A DNA stretch of 64,000 nucleotides from Phragmites australis. Lineage: Eukaryota > Streptophyta > Magnoliopsida > Poales > Poaceae. Each line of letters starts with the position of its first letter. Position 1 is the stretch's first letter. The notes under the pieces were generated by a model. It was not told the DNA's origin. It was given only the letters and a program-made list of their open reading frames with translations, and searched no databases. Positions 10,901 to 21,679 of the stretch are shown here, piece by piece. The position numbers and the translations under genes are program-made. The stretch spans positions 17,367,501 through 17,431,500 of the forward strand of contig NC_084942.1 in assembly GCF_958298935.1 (NCBI RefSeq), given 5' to 3'.

Positions 10901-13421
10901 ACATGCTCACTCACACATCTCTCTTATCCAGTAACAGAAAAAAATTAAGTGACAATTCATTGGAGAGCTTTTTTCTAGTATTATATTTAGCTCTAAATTA
11001 TGTGAAAAACTTAGGATTTGTTTGGCTATGCCTCGGGTTTATTCTAGCTTCTACAGAAGCTGGTTCAAGAGAAGCTGCTGTCAGCTACTTCTCTCTTGTA
11101 CTAGTTCATTTTGTGCTCTAGAGCAGCTAGGCTTCTCCAGATCTGGGCTTCAAAGCTGAACCAAACGACACCTTAGAGACAATATGGATACAAATATACA
11201 TGCCCTTGGCTAACCTTATACACCCGCGCATGTATGGCGAGCAATGCCTACTACAGAAAGGATCATCCGCACCCTCTGCACTGCCCGATCAAAAATAATT
11301 AGCAGTGATAACATATTACTGCCGGTTTGGGACCTCCAGGTGCACATAAAAGCCAAGCTAATAAGAACCAATAGTGATAGTGATTAATATTACGCACATA
11401 AAAAGGTTGGTGTTACTAATTGGCAGTGATATTCAAATTCTCACTACCAGTTAAAAGACGTGCCTTTAAAAACCGGTAGTGATATATAAAAATCCGTATG
11501 ATTTCATGTGTGCTCCTGCTCGGCTTCACGTGCCTGCCTGCTCGGCTTCTCCCAACACCTTTAAATGTTGCTTCTCTCACACTCGATCAACTCACCTCTC
11601 TCTCACTCTTTCTCCCCTTCCACAGCTACTGCTCTCACCCTCCCATGCCTTCCTCTGACTCCGCTACCACTGTGCCACACGATGGATCCACCACCGCCGG
11701 CTCCATAGCTGCCTCCACCGCCGCCTTCTCTGGGGAGGAGGAGGCCCCATAGGTGCGGTCACCGGATGAGGCGTTGATGGCCTCGGATGCCAGTGAGTCG
11801 CCAGGCCCCCCACCTTCGACGAGGTGTGGGATTTCTTCGTCGACGAGCTGAAGGAGAAGAAGCCCTGGTTGAGCTCATTGGAGGAGGAGGAGGAGACCGG
11901 TGAGGACGACTTCGGTGTCACCAATGACGATGACGCCGATGACGAGGATGATGACGACAATGACGATGATGACTTCTTCTCCCGGATTGAGTATCATTAG
12001 GGTCAGTAGCTTAGTCGCGCGCATTTAGGGTTTTTGTGTGCGGGGGTTTAGGGTTTTGCGAGTGACCGTGCATGATGTACGTTAGGTTTTGGTGTACAGT
12101 GGGATTATCATTGCTATAAACTCAAATATTATGGTTATTAGTAATATCAATCTCGGTTAAAATATTGCCTCAATGCTTAAATTTTTATTTATTTTTTTGT
12201 CTTGGATTGAGTATCACTGCTAGTTCATAGTTAGAACTGACAATGATAAGTATACAAATAATTAGAATAAGCTCAAGAACTGACAGTAACAGCTTGCATC
12301 ACTGTAGGTTTTGTAACTGCGGTGGATTATCACTGCCACTTATTCACTCTCAGTTCAAAAACCAGTAGTAATGCAGTTTTTGAACCAGTAGTGATAACCT
12401 TTTCAATGTGACATCTTAGGGGTCCTAATGACACCTTAGGGACTAGGGACATTCCCATAACATATGTTTTGATATCAAGTTAATTCAATGTGCATGTGCA
12501 TTTATATATGTAGTCCTTGTCAAATTAAGCTAGTGTCTAGATAGCAAGCACTACTATAGAATACACGTTCATTGCTAGTTCTAAACTAGCTTTCACTACT
12601 AGTTTTGGAACTGACAATACGCAACAGGCAATGATAGTCATATTTCTATCGCTACCAACAGTTGTCCACCGGCAGTATTGGTATTTTTAGGAAACAAAAA
12701 CAGAATCCTAGACGCTACTCGCTCGCTGGCACCCACTACTGCTCAAGCTCACCGGAGCCCCTCGCTTGCCACTCCACCGCCACGGGCTTGGCTGCCGCGC
12801 GCACTCCGCTCCACCGTCACACCCTTGGCCACCTTGCATAGAAAAATGCAATGACACAAAGGCCACCACCACAACACATAGTACTGCTATCGTCAAGGAC
12901 AATGTCACGGCTACTGGTGCTGTCGAGGATGAGGGTGCAGCCACCAGAGACGCGGAGGAGTCCTTGAAGGCATCAAAGAAGAAGCTGGTGCAACAGGTAG
13001 GGCGGTGAGCTCTAGGAGCGGGTGGATCAGGACGAACCGCGGGCGCAGGGAGGCGCCAGCCACGGTGTCGAGGCAGGCACCTAGGACGAGGTTGGTAGGG
13101 AGACCGAGGAGGAGGAGGATCCCGCGAGGACATGGCGGCTGGAGGCGGTGGCAGAGAAGCCTCGTGGAGGACATGGTGGCAGGCCATGGCGTCGGATTTG
13201 GCCTCCCATGGAGGTCTCATCGCTGGATCCAGCCTCCCGTGTAAGCCTCACCGGATCGCCACGCTCCTCGACCCACATGCCATTATCACAGAGAAAGAGA
13301 GGGTGGCGGCCATGAGGAGTTTGCCGAGGATGAGGCTGGTGGGGAGACTGAGTTGGAGGAGGATCTCGCAAACATGGCGGTTGGCAGTGGGTAGTGGCTT
13401 GGGACCAAGAGGGATTGAGGA

Positions 13422-13505
<84 letters not shown>

Positions 13506-16143
13506 ACCTTATCTCTTGCGTCGGGAGCCCGGGACTTGGAAAAAATCTCGGACCCGAGCTCGGTTTCGAGGAAAAGGCTGATTGAATAGAAATTTCAGGT
13601 CCGGCTCCTTCATCACTGCTGGTCCGTATTAAAAACTATCATTGCCGGTTTTTAATATGAACCGGCAGTGATAACCTATTAGCACTGCCGGTTGTTTTCT
13701 AAAACTAGCAGTGGTACTGATTTTGTTAATGACCATAGCGATACAACTATTATTGTTAGTTTTTGATGATCCGACAGTGATGGGGCAAAATATATAGGGT
13801 TTTTTATAGTAGTGAAGTTATGGGCAATGAAAATGATGCCAAGGGGACGACGCTATCCCCATGACGGTGACACGAAAACTTGATCATCAGGAAATTGACA
13901 ATCAAGGGCAATGTTGATTGATGTGGAATTAATTTGCGCAACCTAATTTGGGGAGAAAATAATCAACTTTAGGCACCGATAAAAAGGAATAATGTACACA
14001 AAGTTATGGGCCATATATGTGCTTGTTTTTTTCAATATGGTCCTTCATATGATAGCTGCTAGTCTTGTACTTGATTTCCTTGTATCTATCTTCTTTACAT
14101 CATTGCGCGTGTATACATATATGGACACTCATATGTACAACTGTTGATGTCATGCCAACACGTCAAAGTTTTGATCGTGCAAACAAGCTAGAGCAAATTA
14201 AGAATGGAGAGTGCACTGGCGGCTAGATGTTAATAATTAGCTTGCATATGTAGCTTTCATGCGCGTATTTTGTTTTCATTGCTCTGTGTATTTGTGTTTG
14301 TGTTTGTATCATTGTTGTTGTATGATCCTGGTCAAATAATGGAGCCCATTTCTACATGGGCGTTGGGCCATCTAACAGTGACCACTGTGCGAAAATAAGG
14401 GATAAAAAACACATTACTGTTAAGAAAATATTAAGTTAAGGTCTAATTTAGGTGGTCATTATAATACAATTTACAAATGATCAGGTCATATTTGTGCCAC
14501 TGACTCAAGATTTTCATATTTAGTCTCCAACATGATCTTGGCAAATAAATCACCATGCATGTATGCAAGGTTGAATTTGTAAAGCACAAAGCCATATTTG
14601 TTTAGCATTTTTACCATCCTTGGAAGGTACCAAGAGATACGGTTAAATTATATCATGAGAGGGACTAATTTTTGGTACCTTCGATAGTATAATTTGACCT
14701 CATGGTACTTCCCAAGAACCGTAAAAGCACTGTTGTTCCACATAAACAATTAACCGATGTGTGATATATAGGCATGTTCGCTCGGTGCTCAAGTCTGTGT
14801 AAGCTTGCCTAAAAAAATGGCACTTCGACTAGATTTGATCACATTTTGTCTAAATTTGGTCCAACGAGAATAATTTTTTTGGCAAGGCACCCAACTTATT
14901 TAGTCACCTAGTTCATCTTAATATCCGAAATCTGAGCAGCTATCTTGATGGTTCCAAAATTTGGCCTGGCTTTCATGTGCTTCTATTGAGCACAAACCAA
15001 ACAACCGGTACAACTTCAGAAAAACCACAGACAAGAAATTGAGCACATGCCGCGCACCTAAGAAATTAACTTAAGTAGCATGTACGCACCTATTGATAGG
15101 CTGCCCCATTTGCACCTCCCTGCTGCCATCAAGTGGGGGATCGAAGGATATGGAAGAAGCTGCAGCCCTGTGGGATGGGAAAGAGATTGCCGAAACTCCC
15201 ATGCATGGGGACAGTTCGGTGATGCACATGCTGATCCTTGTGGTGTGATGAGGTAAGGGCCATCTGGTCCTCATGTGCTAGGCGACTGCTGCCCACTCTA
15301 CCTTTTTGTAGGGTGGCCCATCTAGATGCATGGCTCAGATTGCTTGATGGATCCCATGTGTGTCTAACCAGATTGGATGGCCTCATGCATGCAACTGTGT
15401 TTGGCATGCACTGAGCTGATTGCTAATTTGCAGTTGAACAGTGTGTGTATGCGCATGCATGCATGGGTTTGGAGGATTGAATAATGTGACGAGTGTTAAG
15501 AGAGTTTGCAATCCTTTGCATTGGCCCACAAACCTTTTTGTTTCATAATATTCAGTTGGTAATTAATTGTTAGGAAAGCCATCAATATATGCATATAGCT
15601 CTTTGCATCTGGTAAGAGGAATTAAGACTTCTGTGGTATCTTATTTAACAGCTTTGTCATATCTTATTTCTGATCGACCAATATATAGTTAGTAATTTCC
15701 AAAAGAAAAAAAAAACTCTCCAGAACCTCATCTTGCTGATCAGGACAAATGTGTACATAGACCATCAACCTATAAGCAATTTCAACTCAAAGAGATAAAC
15801 CCATTCAATCTTCAGACTCATTAATGCATGCATATGTGTCCACCACTTCATTGCATTGAATTTCTTACAAACAAGGGAAAAAAATTAACTTCTTTTGCAT
15901 TTAAATTTACATATACATGTACAGGAGGAGGAGCTCTTCAGCCAGGTTGATGGGTTCCCTAGAAAGCCTTTCCCGCATAGCTGGAGGGGCAGGAACAATC
16001 TCTATGCCGCTGGCTTCACCAAGAGGGGCCTCGTGGGCACCTCCTACGATGCTATCAGAATCGCCGAAGATATTGCAAACCAGTGGACTGAGGTATTTGC
16101 AAGCACCACTGCTGCTCATAGAAACAGCGACCAAGATGCTTGA
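7230..16143 (+). CDS. YUC: YUCCA-family flavin monooxygenase (four exons, 438 aa)
   Basis: Predicted indole-3-pyruvate monooxygenase, which converts indole-3-pyruvate to auxin (IAA) using FAD, NADPH and oxygen. Exons are 7230-7955, 10154-10402, 10678-10800 and 15925-16143. All three introns are GT-AG and phase 0, and the joined frame is open for 438 codons to TGA. Visible motifs are the FAD site [14 protein letters not shown] (about residue 45), the linker motif [15 protein letters not shown], the NADPH site [14 protein letters not shown] (about 213), [15 protein letters not shown] ending exon 3, and [19 protein letters not shown] near the C-terminus. The N-terminal 38 residues are Gly/Asp-rich. 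The length suits the family. The ATG lies in the context gccATGGc. Exon 1 is very GC-rich and later exons are not, a common grass pattern. Which YUCCA paralogue this is cannot be decided here. The introns are full of transposons but the reading frame is undamaged, so it is probably functional. Confidence 0.93.
8995..9498. mobile_element. Stowaway-type (Tc1/mariner) element
   Basis: It begins CTCCCTCCAGTCTAAAATA and ends GGCCGGAGGGAG, the inverted CTCCCTCCGGCC, flanked on both sides by TA (8993-8994 and 9499-9500). At 504 bp it is longer than most Stowaway MITEs, and no transposase frame is visible. Confidence 0.85.
9520..10006 (-). mobile_element. Solo LTR (copia-like) in YUCCA intron 1
   Basis: On the minus strand this 487-bp block begins TGTTACGTGC and ends ATTCTAACA, giving the TG...CA ends of an LTR. 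A TATA-type promoter 'ctatataaaagagc' precedes a pyrimidine-rich leader. No internal region flanks it, so a single LTR remains after recombination. I could not find a matching 5-bp target duplication (acaat on one side, cagca on the other). Its promoter points against the YUCCA gene. Confidence 0.7.
10154..10402 (+). CDS. YUC: YUCCA exon 2
   Basis: 83 codons starting [18 protein letters not shown] and ending RKIKDGEIK, with donor gtaaat. Includes [19 protein letters not shown], highly typical of YUCCA proteins. Phase 0 on both sides. Confidence 0.92.
10403..10677 (+). other. YUCCA intron 2 (275 bp)
   Basis: GT-AG intron without inserted elements; acceptor attccgtag. Confidence 0.9.
10678..10800 (+). 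CDS. YUC: YUCCA exon 3
   Basis: 41 codons beginning [15 protein letters not shown] and ending [15 protein letters not shown], the FATGY motif region. Donor gtatgt. Confidence 0.93.
11014..11172. mobile_element. Tourist/PIF-type MITE (159 bp)
   Basis: The ends GGATTTGTTTGG and, inverted, GGTGTCGTTTGG are flanked by direct TTA repeats at 11011-11013 and 11173-11175. TTA duplication is the hallmark of PIF/Harbinger elements. The interior is partly self-complementary (gcttctacagaagc). Confidence 0.75.
11248..12410. mobile_element. CACTA-like non-autonomous element (ends uncertain)
   Basis: Both edges carry 'cactgccggtt' and 'aaccggtagtgat' subterminal repeats like those of the neighbouring element at 12549. 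The left end is read as ctactacagaaagg and the right as ccttttcaatgtg, which are only partly inverted copies, and no 3-bp target duplication was found. The GC-rich interior resembles captured gene sequence (see 11797-12000). Confidence 0.55.
11797..12000 (+). pseudogene. Acidic-tailed open segment, possible captured gene fragment
   Basis: 67 codons, open from just after a TGA to a TAG, with no ATG at the start. It reads [19 protein letters not shown] and then a run of Glu and Asp ending FFSRIEYH. The composition is unlike the surrounding AT-rich repeat. I do not recognise the source protein. It lies inside the CACTA-like element, a class known to carry host fragments. Confidence 0.35.
12411..12545. 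other. Spacer between CACTA-like elements
   Basis: AT-rich intronic sequence without features. Confidence 0.5.
12549..13814. mobile_element. CACTA-like non-autonomous element (1266 bp)
   Basis: It begins CACTACTATAGAATAC and ends TTTTTATAGTAGTG, giving a terminal inverted repeat of CACTACTATA. The flanking triplets are both AAG (12546-12548 and 13815-13817), the 3-bp duplication expected of CACTA elements. Subterminal regions repeat 'ctagttct' and 'aaccggcagtgat' motifs. The interior is GC-rich with a GA microsatellite and no transposase; its open frames are overlapping and repeat-driven. Confidence 0.85.
13426..13500. repeat. (GA)n microsatellite, about 75 bp
   Basis: Uninterrupted GA run inside the CACTA-like element. 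It creates artefactual Arg/Glu open frames. Confidence 0.95.
15925..16143 (+). CDS. YUC: YUCCA exon 4
   Basis: 72 codons plus TGA. Starts [20 protein letters not shown] and contains [19 protein letters not shown] and [10 protein letters not shown]. The last 20 or so residues beyond TEVFAS are not conserved in the family as I know it. Confidence 0.92.
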   Translation, partial: EEELFSQVDGFPRKPFPHSWRGRNNLYAAGFTKRGLVGTSYDAIRIAEDIANQWTEVFASTTAAHRNSDQDA

Positions 16144-16919
16144 AGGCATGAAGGCCGGTCATGCAACTCTACCCATTGGTCGATCGGTCTCTAGCTTGAT
16201 TGTATGATCATAAGTAAATTCATTTGTTTTTTTCTCTTTTTTTTTTCTATTTTGGCAAGTGAGAATGTGTAGTTGAAATGTGTATATAAGTATGTTGAAC
16301 TATTTGTGTGTCTGTGGTAGTGCAATAGTGTTTGTGCCTTTTGTTCTCGATCCATTTATCTACTACAACATGTATGCATGGAGAAATGCCATTTAACTGT
16401 GTAATAAGAATTCTCATGTTACATGGAGTTACTTCCCATTCTAATAACCTTCTAGGTTCTTATTATTTCCCAATGAAAAAGGTGCATCTTGTTGCCCGAA
16501 GTTTGCAAGCTATTCATATAACTTCCTCAACTATTTTTTGACTCATTCTAGCACCTGAATTACTTCACTCTCCCTAATGAAATGTGTCATTTTTTATTCT
16601 CCTTGCAAAAGTTATATTTTAGTATGAAAATTTATAAAATGATGCATAACATCAATGCCCGATGTTAAAAAAAAAATCATATTCCAACGAAAAACAAAGA
16701 GGTAGAACTACTACCTCTTTCCATTACGATAACTACAGAGAGATAGGGAGATGAACTAGAGAGAGAATAGAGAGTAACAAATGTAAAAGCTGGCAAGCAT
16801 GTGAACTAGATGAAGAGAAAGGTAAACGAACATGTCGACCAAGCTGGTAAGCATGACAAAGGGACGAGTGATGATCATGTTTATTACAAGAAATAGCAGT
16901 ACTATCGGCTAACCCAGAA
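16144..16919. other. YUCCA 3' flank
   Basis: AT-rich sequence that probably contains the 3' UTR. I see no canonical AATAAA close to the stop codon; the AT-rich words near 16280 and 16405 are weak candidates. No gene from 16200 to 16920. Confidence 0.4.
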
Positions 16920-16939
16920 AAGGCTTCAGAACCGAGATG

Positions 16940-18689
16940 ACGATACCAAACGGTGGAGGACTAGGCATCGGCGATGAGGGCATGTGGAGGAGTGAACGCC
17001 GATGTCAAGAAGAGGGGATAAAGCTGCCCGAAGCTATTGCACCTGATGATCACGTTCCTGGTTTCAAGGTCCTTCACAGAAAGGCCATATGGGTCAAACT
17101 CAACAGAACAGTTATTATCAGTGGTGAAGCGACGAATAGAAATCAAATTCTTAATGATATTTGGAGAGACCAAAACATTATGAAGATGTAAAGGACCTTG
17201 GGCTGCAGGAAAAGACATGAAACCGGTGGAGGTAACGGGTAGCAATGACCCGTTGCCGACAATAATATTAGATGGAGTGGAATAAGATGGAGGGGAAACT
17301 GATGTGAGTATACCGGAGTTCGATGTCATGTGTGAAGATACCCCTGAGTCCATGTACCAGTGCGTGACGGGTGGAGGTGTTAGCATCATCGTGTTGAAGG
17401 AGTTGGCAAGGACATTCTGGTTCCACTGGCTGAAGGTGGGCGGCGACAGACCCGGCAGTCCTGCTAGCGCATGCGGCACAGGAGACTGCAAGATGGGTTG
17501 GGGCGTGTACTGTTGCGGCGCAGGAGGTAGGAGCTAGAGAGGTTGGGCCAGCATGCCGGGTAGGGCCGGTGCACTAGGCAAGCCAAACCCGCCAGCATGG
17601 CCTACTAGGAAGGCATGCTACTGTGTAGGCCTACATGGCTGCTGGGGTGCGTTGGGCCGATGACCCGAGGTAGGCGTACGAGACTGGGATGGGCCGGGCC
17701 ACATTTGAATGGTCCCGATCCATGGGTTGTAGAATGATGGCCAGCCCGAAGAGGCCCCGTTGGAGGTGTTGTCGTTGCGACGCCAACGACGTTCGCGCCA
17801 GGAGCCACCAGTGCCGCCATTACCGGAGGAAGGAGCAACACCGATATTGCTGGAGGAAGGAGCCGCCGGAGAAGAAGCTCGATTAATGGTGGCGATAAGG
17901 GCAATAGATGTGGAGCCCGACTTTGAAGTCATGGTGATCTCCTCCAGAATGAGGTCGTTGCGGACCTCGATGAAGGAGGGGAACAGCTTCTGGCGCTTGA
18001 GGAGAGCAGCCATGTAGCCGAACTTTTAGTTGATGATGCGCAGGACGGAAAGGACAAGGGTCCGATCTTGGACCAGCTCACCCAGATCGCCAAGAGCATC
18101 GGCCATGGCTTTCAATTTCCGGCAGTACTCCGCAATGGAGAGATCTCCCTGGACAAAATTGCGGAACTCGGCATCGAGGATGAGAGCTCGTGTCTCCTTG
18201 TTGCCGAGGAATTGGTCCTTGATGGCGAACCAAACACGGCACACGGTGTGCTGGGCGTCATGACGTCGTCGAGGAGGTCAGTGTTGATGGTGGCATATAT
18301 CCATAAGCGCACGGTACAATCCATGTGTGCCCAATCGGGATCGGCGGGAGGGTCGCCGACATGAAGAATATGATCATCGAGGGCATACTTACCCAATGTG
18401 GTGAGGAAGAGCCCCCGCCACTTGCTGTACTGGGTTGATGCCCGATCAAGAACAATCGGCACCAAGGCGCGAAAGTTCTGGATGGCGACGGCTAGCGCAT
18501 GCAGGGCGGCGGAGACAGCCTGGGCGTTGACGAGGGCAAGCACGCGGGTCTCTACGCGAGCGGCTTCCTCGTCACAACGTGCACAGGAGGGCTCGTCTTC
18601 CAGGCGTACACGCTCGCGAGCCTCTGCTACTCTTCCAGGCGCGCATGGGCGGTCGCCTCGGCCACCTCTACGGTCTCCGGATGTGTCAT
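16940..18689 (-). pseudogene. Copia gag-protease polyprotein remnant
   Basis: Gag probably starts at the ATG at 18689. It continues through KWRGLFLTTLGKYALDDHIL and, after a frameshift near 18240, WFAIKDQFLGNKETRALIL, with FRNFVQGDLSIAEYCRKLKA typical of the copia gag core (UBN2/retrotransposon gag family). A further segment (18013-17618) is Ser/Gly/Asn-rich and may be the end of gag; a CCHC knuckle is not preserved. The 176-residue frame at 17491-16961 contains WYMDSGVSSHMT, the aspartic protease active-site region, then LHNVLVSPNIIKNLISIRRF, the usual sequence before the integrase. Confidence 0.82.
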
Positions 18690-18820
18690 GGCAAGAAAAC
18701 AGGAGGGCTCAGGAATTTTCCGGCAGAGGGGCAGCTGAGGGTGGCTAGCGGCGACGGTAGGAGGAACCGACGGCTAGGGCTAGGGTTTGGAGCGGAAGCA
18801 CGATGGTTGCGGGAGCAACA

Positions 18821-18833
18821 GCATCGGATACCA
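18821..18833 (-). other. Primer-binding-site-like sequence
   Basis: On the minus strand TGGTATCCGATGC directly follows the LTR end. The usual plant copia PBS, complementary to initiator tRNA-Met, is TGGTATCAGAGC, so this is a degraded match. Confidence 0.6.
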
Positions 18834-19023
18834 TGAAAGCGAGAGATAATACACGCTATGATTGAATTGATTAACCAAGGGTTACATATATAGGCCATGC
18901 CCTTTCATATCCCAACAACCGGTTTATAGAAATAGATATCCGGGAGAATAGGAAGGTGAGCCTAAAATGGCTAATGCGTGATATATGCCTAAATAAAGGA
19001 CATGCATATTCATATGTCTAACA
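18834..19023 (-). repeat. 190-bp copia LTR
   Basis: Minus strand begins TGTTAGACATATG and ends TCTCTCGCTTTCA, giving TG...CA ends. 'cctatatatgtaac' may be its TATA region. No second copy is in the window. Confidence 0.75.
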
Positions 19024-19179
19024 AAACGAATGAGAAATCTTCTAAGGAACAGGTAGGCTACGCTAGGACAAATTAAAAATTATCTATCATGTTCAACAAG
19101 AAAATCATGCAAGAGGGTGATCATAGATCCTTACCGCTAAACGTGCAGTACAACAGATGTGCGCATCCATGAAGAGAAA

Positions 19180-19510
19180 GTATCCCAGAGACTTTGGGTA
19201 GTTATGTGATCGTGTAGCCGAGAGCTTCATTCGGAACCTCACTCGGAGTGTCCGGCACATCCCGGATAGTCCGAACCAACCCGGAGGTTCTGAGTCAAGT
19301 TAAAATAATGCTAACCGAGATCCTTTCCCGGATGATGTTCCGGATACTCCGGAACCCGGATAATCCAGATTCACCCGGATACTTCGGACCGGTCAAATAA
19401 AAAGTAGTAACCGAGCACCTCTTCCGAAGGGTCACCCGGAGGGTTTGAGCCCGGATACTCCGAACCAGTCCGGATACTCCGGATGGATGTTATTTTCCTG
19501 TTTTTGTTTA
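19180..19510. repeat. CCGGA/TCCGG-rich repeat fragment
   Basis: Repeated 'ccggatactccgg', 'cggatagtccg' and 'cccggaggtt' words, the same kind found in the elements at 26000-27576 and 56666-59228. Neither end of the element is recognisable here. Confidence 0.5.
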
Positions 19511-19689
19511 GATCGTTTAGTATTGCATTGATTCGCATATCATATACTTCTAGCATATTGTTAAGCATTGTGGTATGCATTGTTGCACTTTATTCATACT
19601 CATGGCATTGCACGTGTTAGTTTTTTTATAGGACGTCAAGCCGGTGATCCAGGAGAGCGAGGGAAACTTAGGGCAGCCACCTGAACAAC

Positions 19690-20900
19690 AATGCAAGTAT
19701 TCCATATGTATGCCAGAATCAGTTTCATCATACATGCGGTGACATAATAAGTGATATATAGTTATATATCGAACAAAATAACTTTATTAAAATAGATACC
19801 AGAGTTTTTAAACAGCAGGAGAAGAACAAGACGGAACTCCAATGAAAGCTTCAGGGCACACCACAGGCAATCGATTAGGAGCAACGCGACCTAGGATGCT
19901 CTATCTTTATTATAGCATTCATCTTCCTTGATCTGCTTGTAGTCTTCTCCAACTGAGCAGTATTTATTATTGGAAATAGCAAGTGTGAGTTTTTTATGCA
20001 CTCTACAAATGTGGAAAAGCATGACATGGGGCTTAAGTCAAGAAAAAGTTAGACACTATTTTACTGCACTAAGCAACCTTAACCTATAACTCCAAGAATT
20101 AGACATCTTATTTACTAAGTGTGAAGACACAACTTAAACAAGAAGAACAGCTCATCGGATTTTATCTGACTATCAAACTCACCAGATATTCCATATCTGG
20201 CTACCATAAATCACCAGGTAATCCCATTACCTGGCTACCCGACCATCCATATCAGAACCCTAATCCCAACTAATCAAAAAGAAGTCCAAGCCGCTCTTGA
20301 CCATGAGCACGGGTGATCGATTAGTTTTATACTTTGCAGAGTTTACACACTTTACCCACGAGTCATGATTTCATCACCTGTATTACCAGGTGATAATCTC
20401 TATATTGTTGTGCCGGCCAAGTACTTACACACTTCTGAGGTGTGCTTCAGGAGATCACTACAAGACCTTTACAAAGCTCCCACCGACCTGCAAGCACGCA
20501 CTGAGATTTTATCGCTAATAGTAATTTCATCACTGTAGAAGTCCCCTCTTGTGCCACTCAACAGTCCAATGGTGATCACAGAACTGGAGGGGTGGCTAAT
20601 TAATTGACTAGGCTATACTCATATAGGCCTCGTGGTTACGCTATTTAGCCAGATTACATGCTTCAAGAACAAGTCCTTAGGACCCCACACAGGAATAGGC
20701 ACATTCCCACCGTGTAGCATAAGACATGCTCCTTCATGCACCATCCACATACCAACCATCCTATTAGGATCCCTATTCCATATTGCTATGAAAGATTACC
20801 ATATCTGATTCATGTTGCATAAATATTAGTCAAGTTTAACATTTATCCCAACCAAGACAGTGACTAGCATATCTACCCTTTATTTTCCATGACTCAATCA
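19690..20900 (-). repeat. Dispersed repeat, related to 62905-64000
   Basis: Collinear similarity with 62905-64000 across shared words such as 'atgccag', 'ggggcttaagtcaag', 'ttagacac', 'ctttacaaagctcc', 'tataggcctcgtggt' and 'ttaggaccccacac'. In both copies the sense orientation is probably minus, because the other copy ends in an LTR-like 'aaaactgggtgttcca' on that strand. Probably part of a non-autonomous LTR retrotransposon; no protein is encoded. Confidence 0.6.
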
Positions 20901-21479
20901 ACAACGACAAGGATATTCAAACAATTGCTAGTAAACTCTAATCATGGGATTCCAATTTAGACAAGTATGCATGAAGGATGACAACTAGTATATAAATCCT
21001 AAAATAGGTGCAAGATGTTCAAGAACACTTGTCTAGCTGATACTTAGTTATCTTCGTAAATTCGGTTCTAGCATATCTCGAAGTCTCGACCTTGTAGCTC
21101 ATCGAATCTCTATAAACGCTATATTCTGCTCACAAGATCTGCCAACAAAAGAGAGAGCATAAAACAGCTAAAAATAATACACCAAACAGAGACAACACAT
21201 CATAAAAACACTATGGTTGGATGACATGAATGACATTCCTTCTTACCCTTTTGTTGCCTAATTATGTTAATTATGATCTTTTATTGCAAACTTGTCTTAG
21301 TTATGAACTTTAGTGAATGTCATATGAAAGAACATGGTTATGTATGCATGAATGAGATGATATGTTAATGAATTGTGTATGTATGTGAGATTATATACGT
21401 ATGTAAAACTTGAATGCATGTTTATCTTGCTATTTGTGAAATTATTTGTGATATTGTCGGCAACGGTTATATTCTGTAT
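20901..21479. other. AT-rich noncoding region
   Basis: Probably a continuation of the preceding repeat (20901-21180), then AT-rich sequence with many 'atgaatg/tgtatg' words. No gene seen. Confidence 0.4.
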
Positions 21480-21660
21480 AAGGGGGAGGGGTCAAGCCAT
21501 CAGTGCTGGCTCATGATAAAAAGCCGACACTAATAGTCTGTATCAGTGTCAGCTTATAATACTATCAGTGATAATTCTTTTTTATGAACCGGTACTAATA
21601 CTTATTATTAGTGTCGGTTCACAAACCAACACTTATAGTAAATACAGGGGAGGGCCTATC
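21480..21660. repeat. CACTA-like subterminal remnant
   Basis: Alternating 'cagtgctggct', 'gccgacactaatag', 'gaaccggtactaata' and 'tagtgtcggttc' motifs. Ends are not identifiable. Confidence 0.5.
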
Positions 21661-21679
21661 AGCTAGGTTCCAAGCTCTT

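Larger units (their letters stand above)
10801..15924 (+). other. YUCCA intron 3 (5.1 kb)
   Basis: Donor gtatgt, acceptor catgtacag. The first 3 kb hold a Tourist-type MITE and two CACTA-like elements. Bases 13818-15924 are AT-rich noncoding sequence with no recognisable element; short open frames at 15071-15407 have no signature. The size suggests the intron grew by insertion. Confidence 0.88.
16920..19023 (-). mobile_element. Ty1/copia element remnant (LTR, gag, protease; rest missing)
   Basis: On the minus strand the order is LTR (19023-18834), a primer-binding-like site, gag, then protease and pre-integrase sequence, where the element stops near 16920. Integrase core, reverse transcriptase, RNase H and the second LTR are absent. 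At least one frameshift splits gag, and a stop follows its middle part. Therefore an inactive, 3'-truncated copy. Confidence 0.85.

Noticed and set aside
13132..13585. Frames with long Arg-Glu runs
   Set aside because: Produced by the (GA)n microsatellite inside a non-autonomous CACTA-like element.
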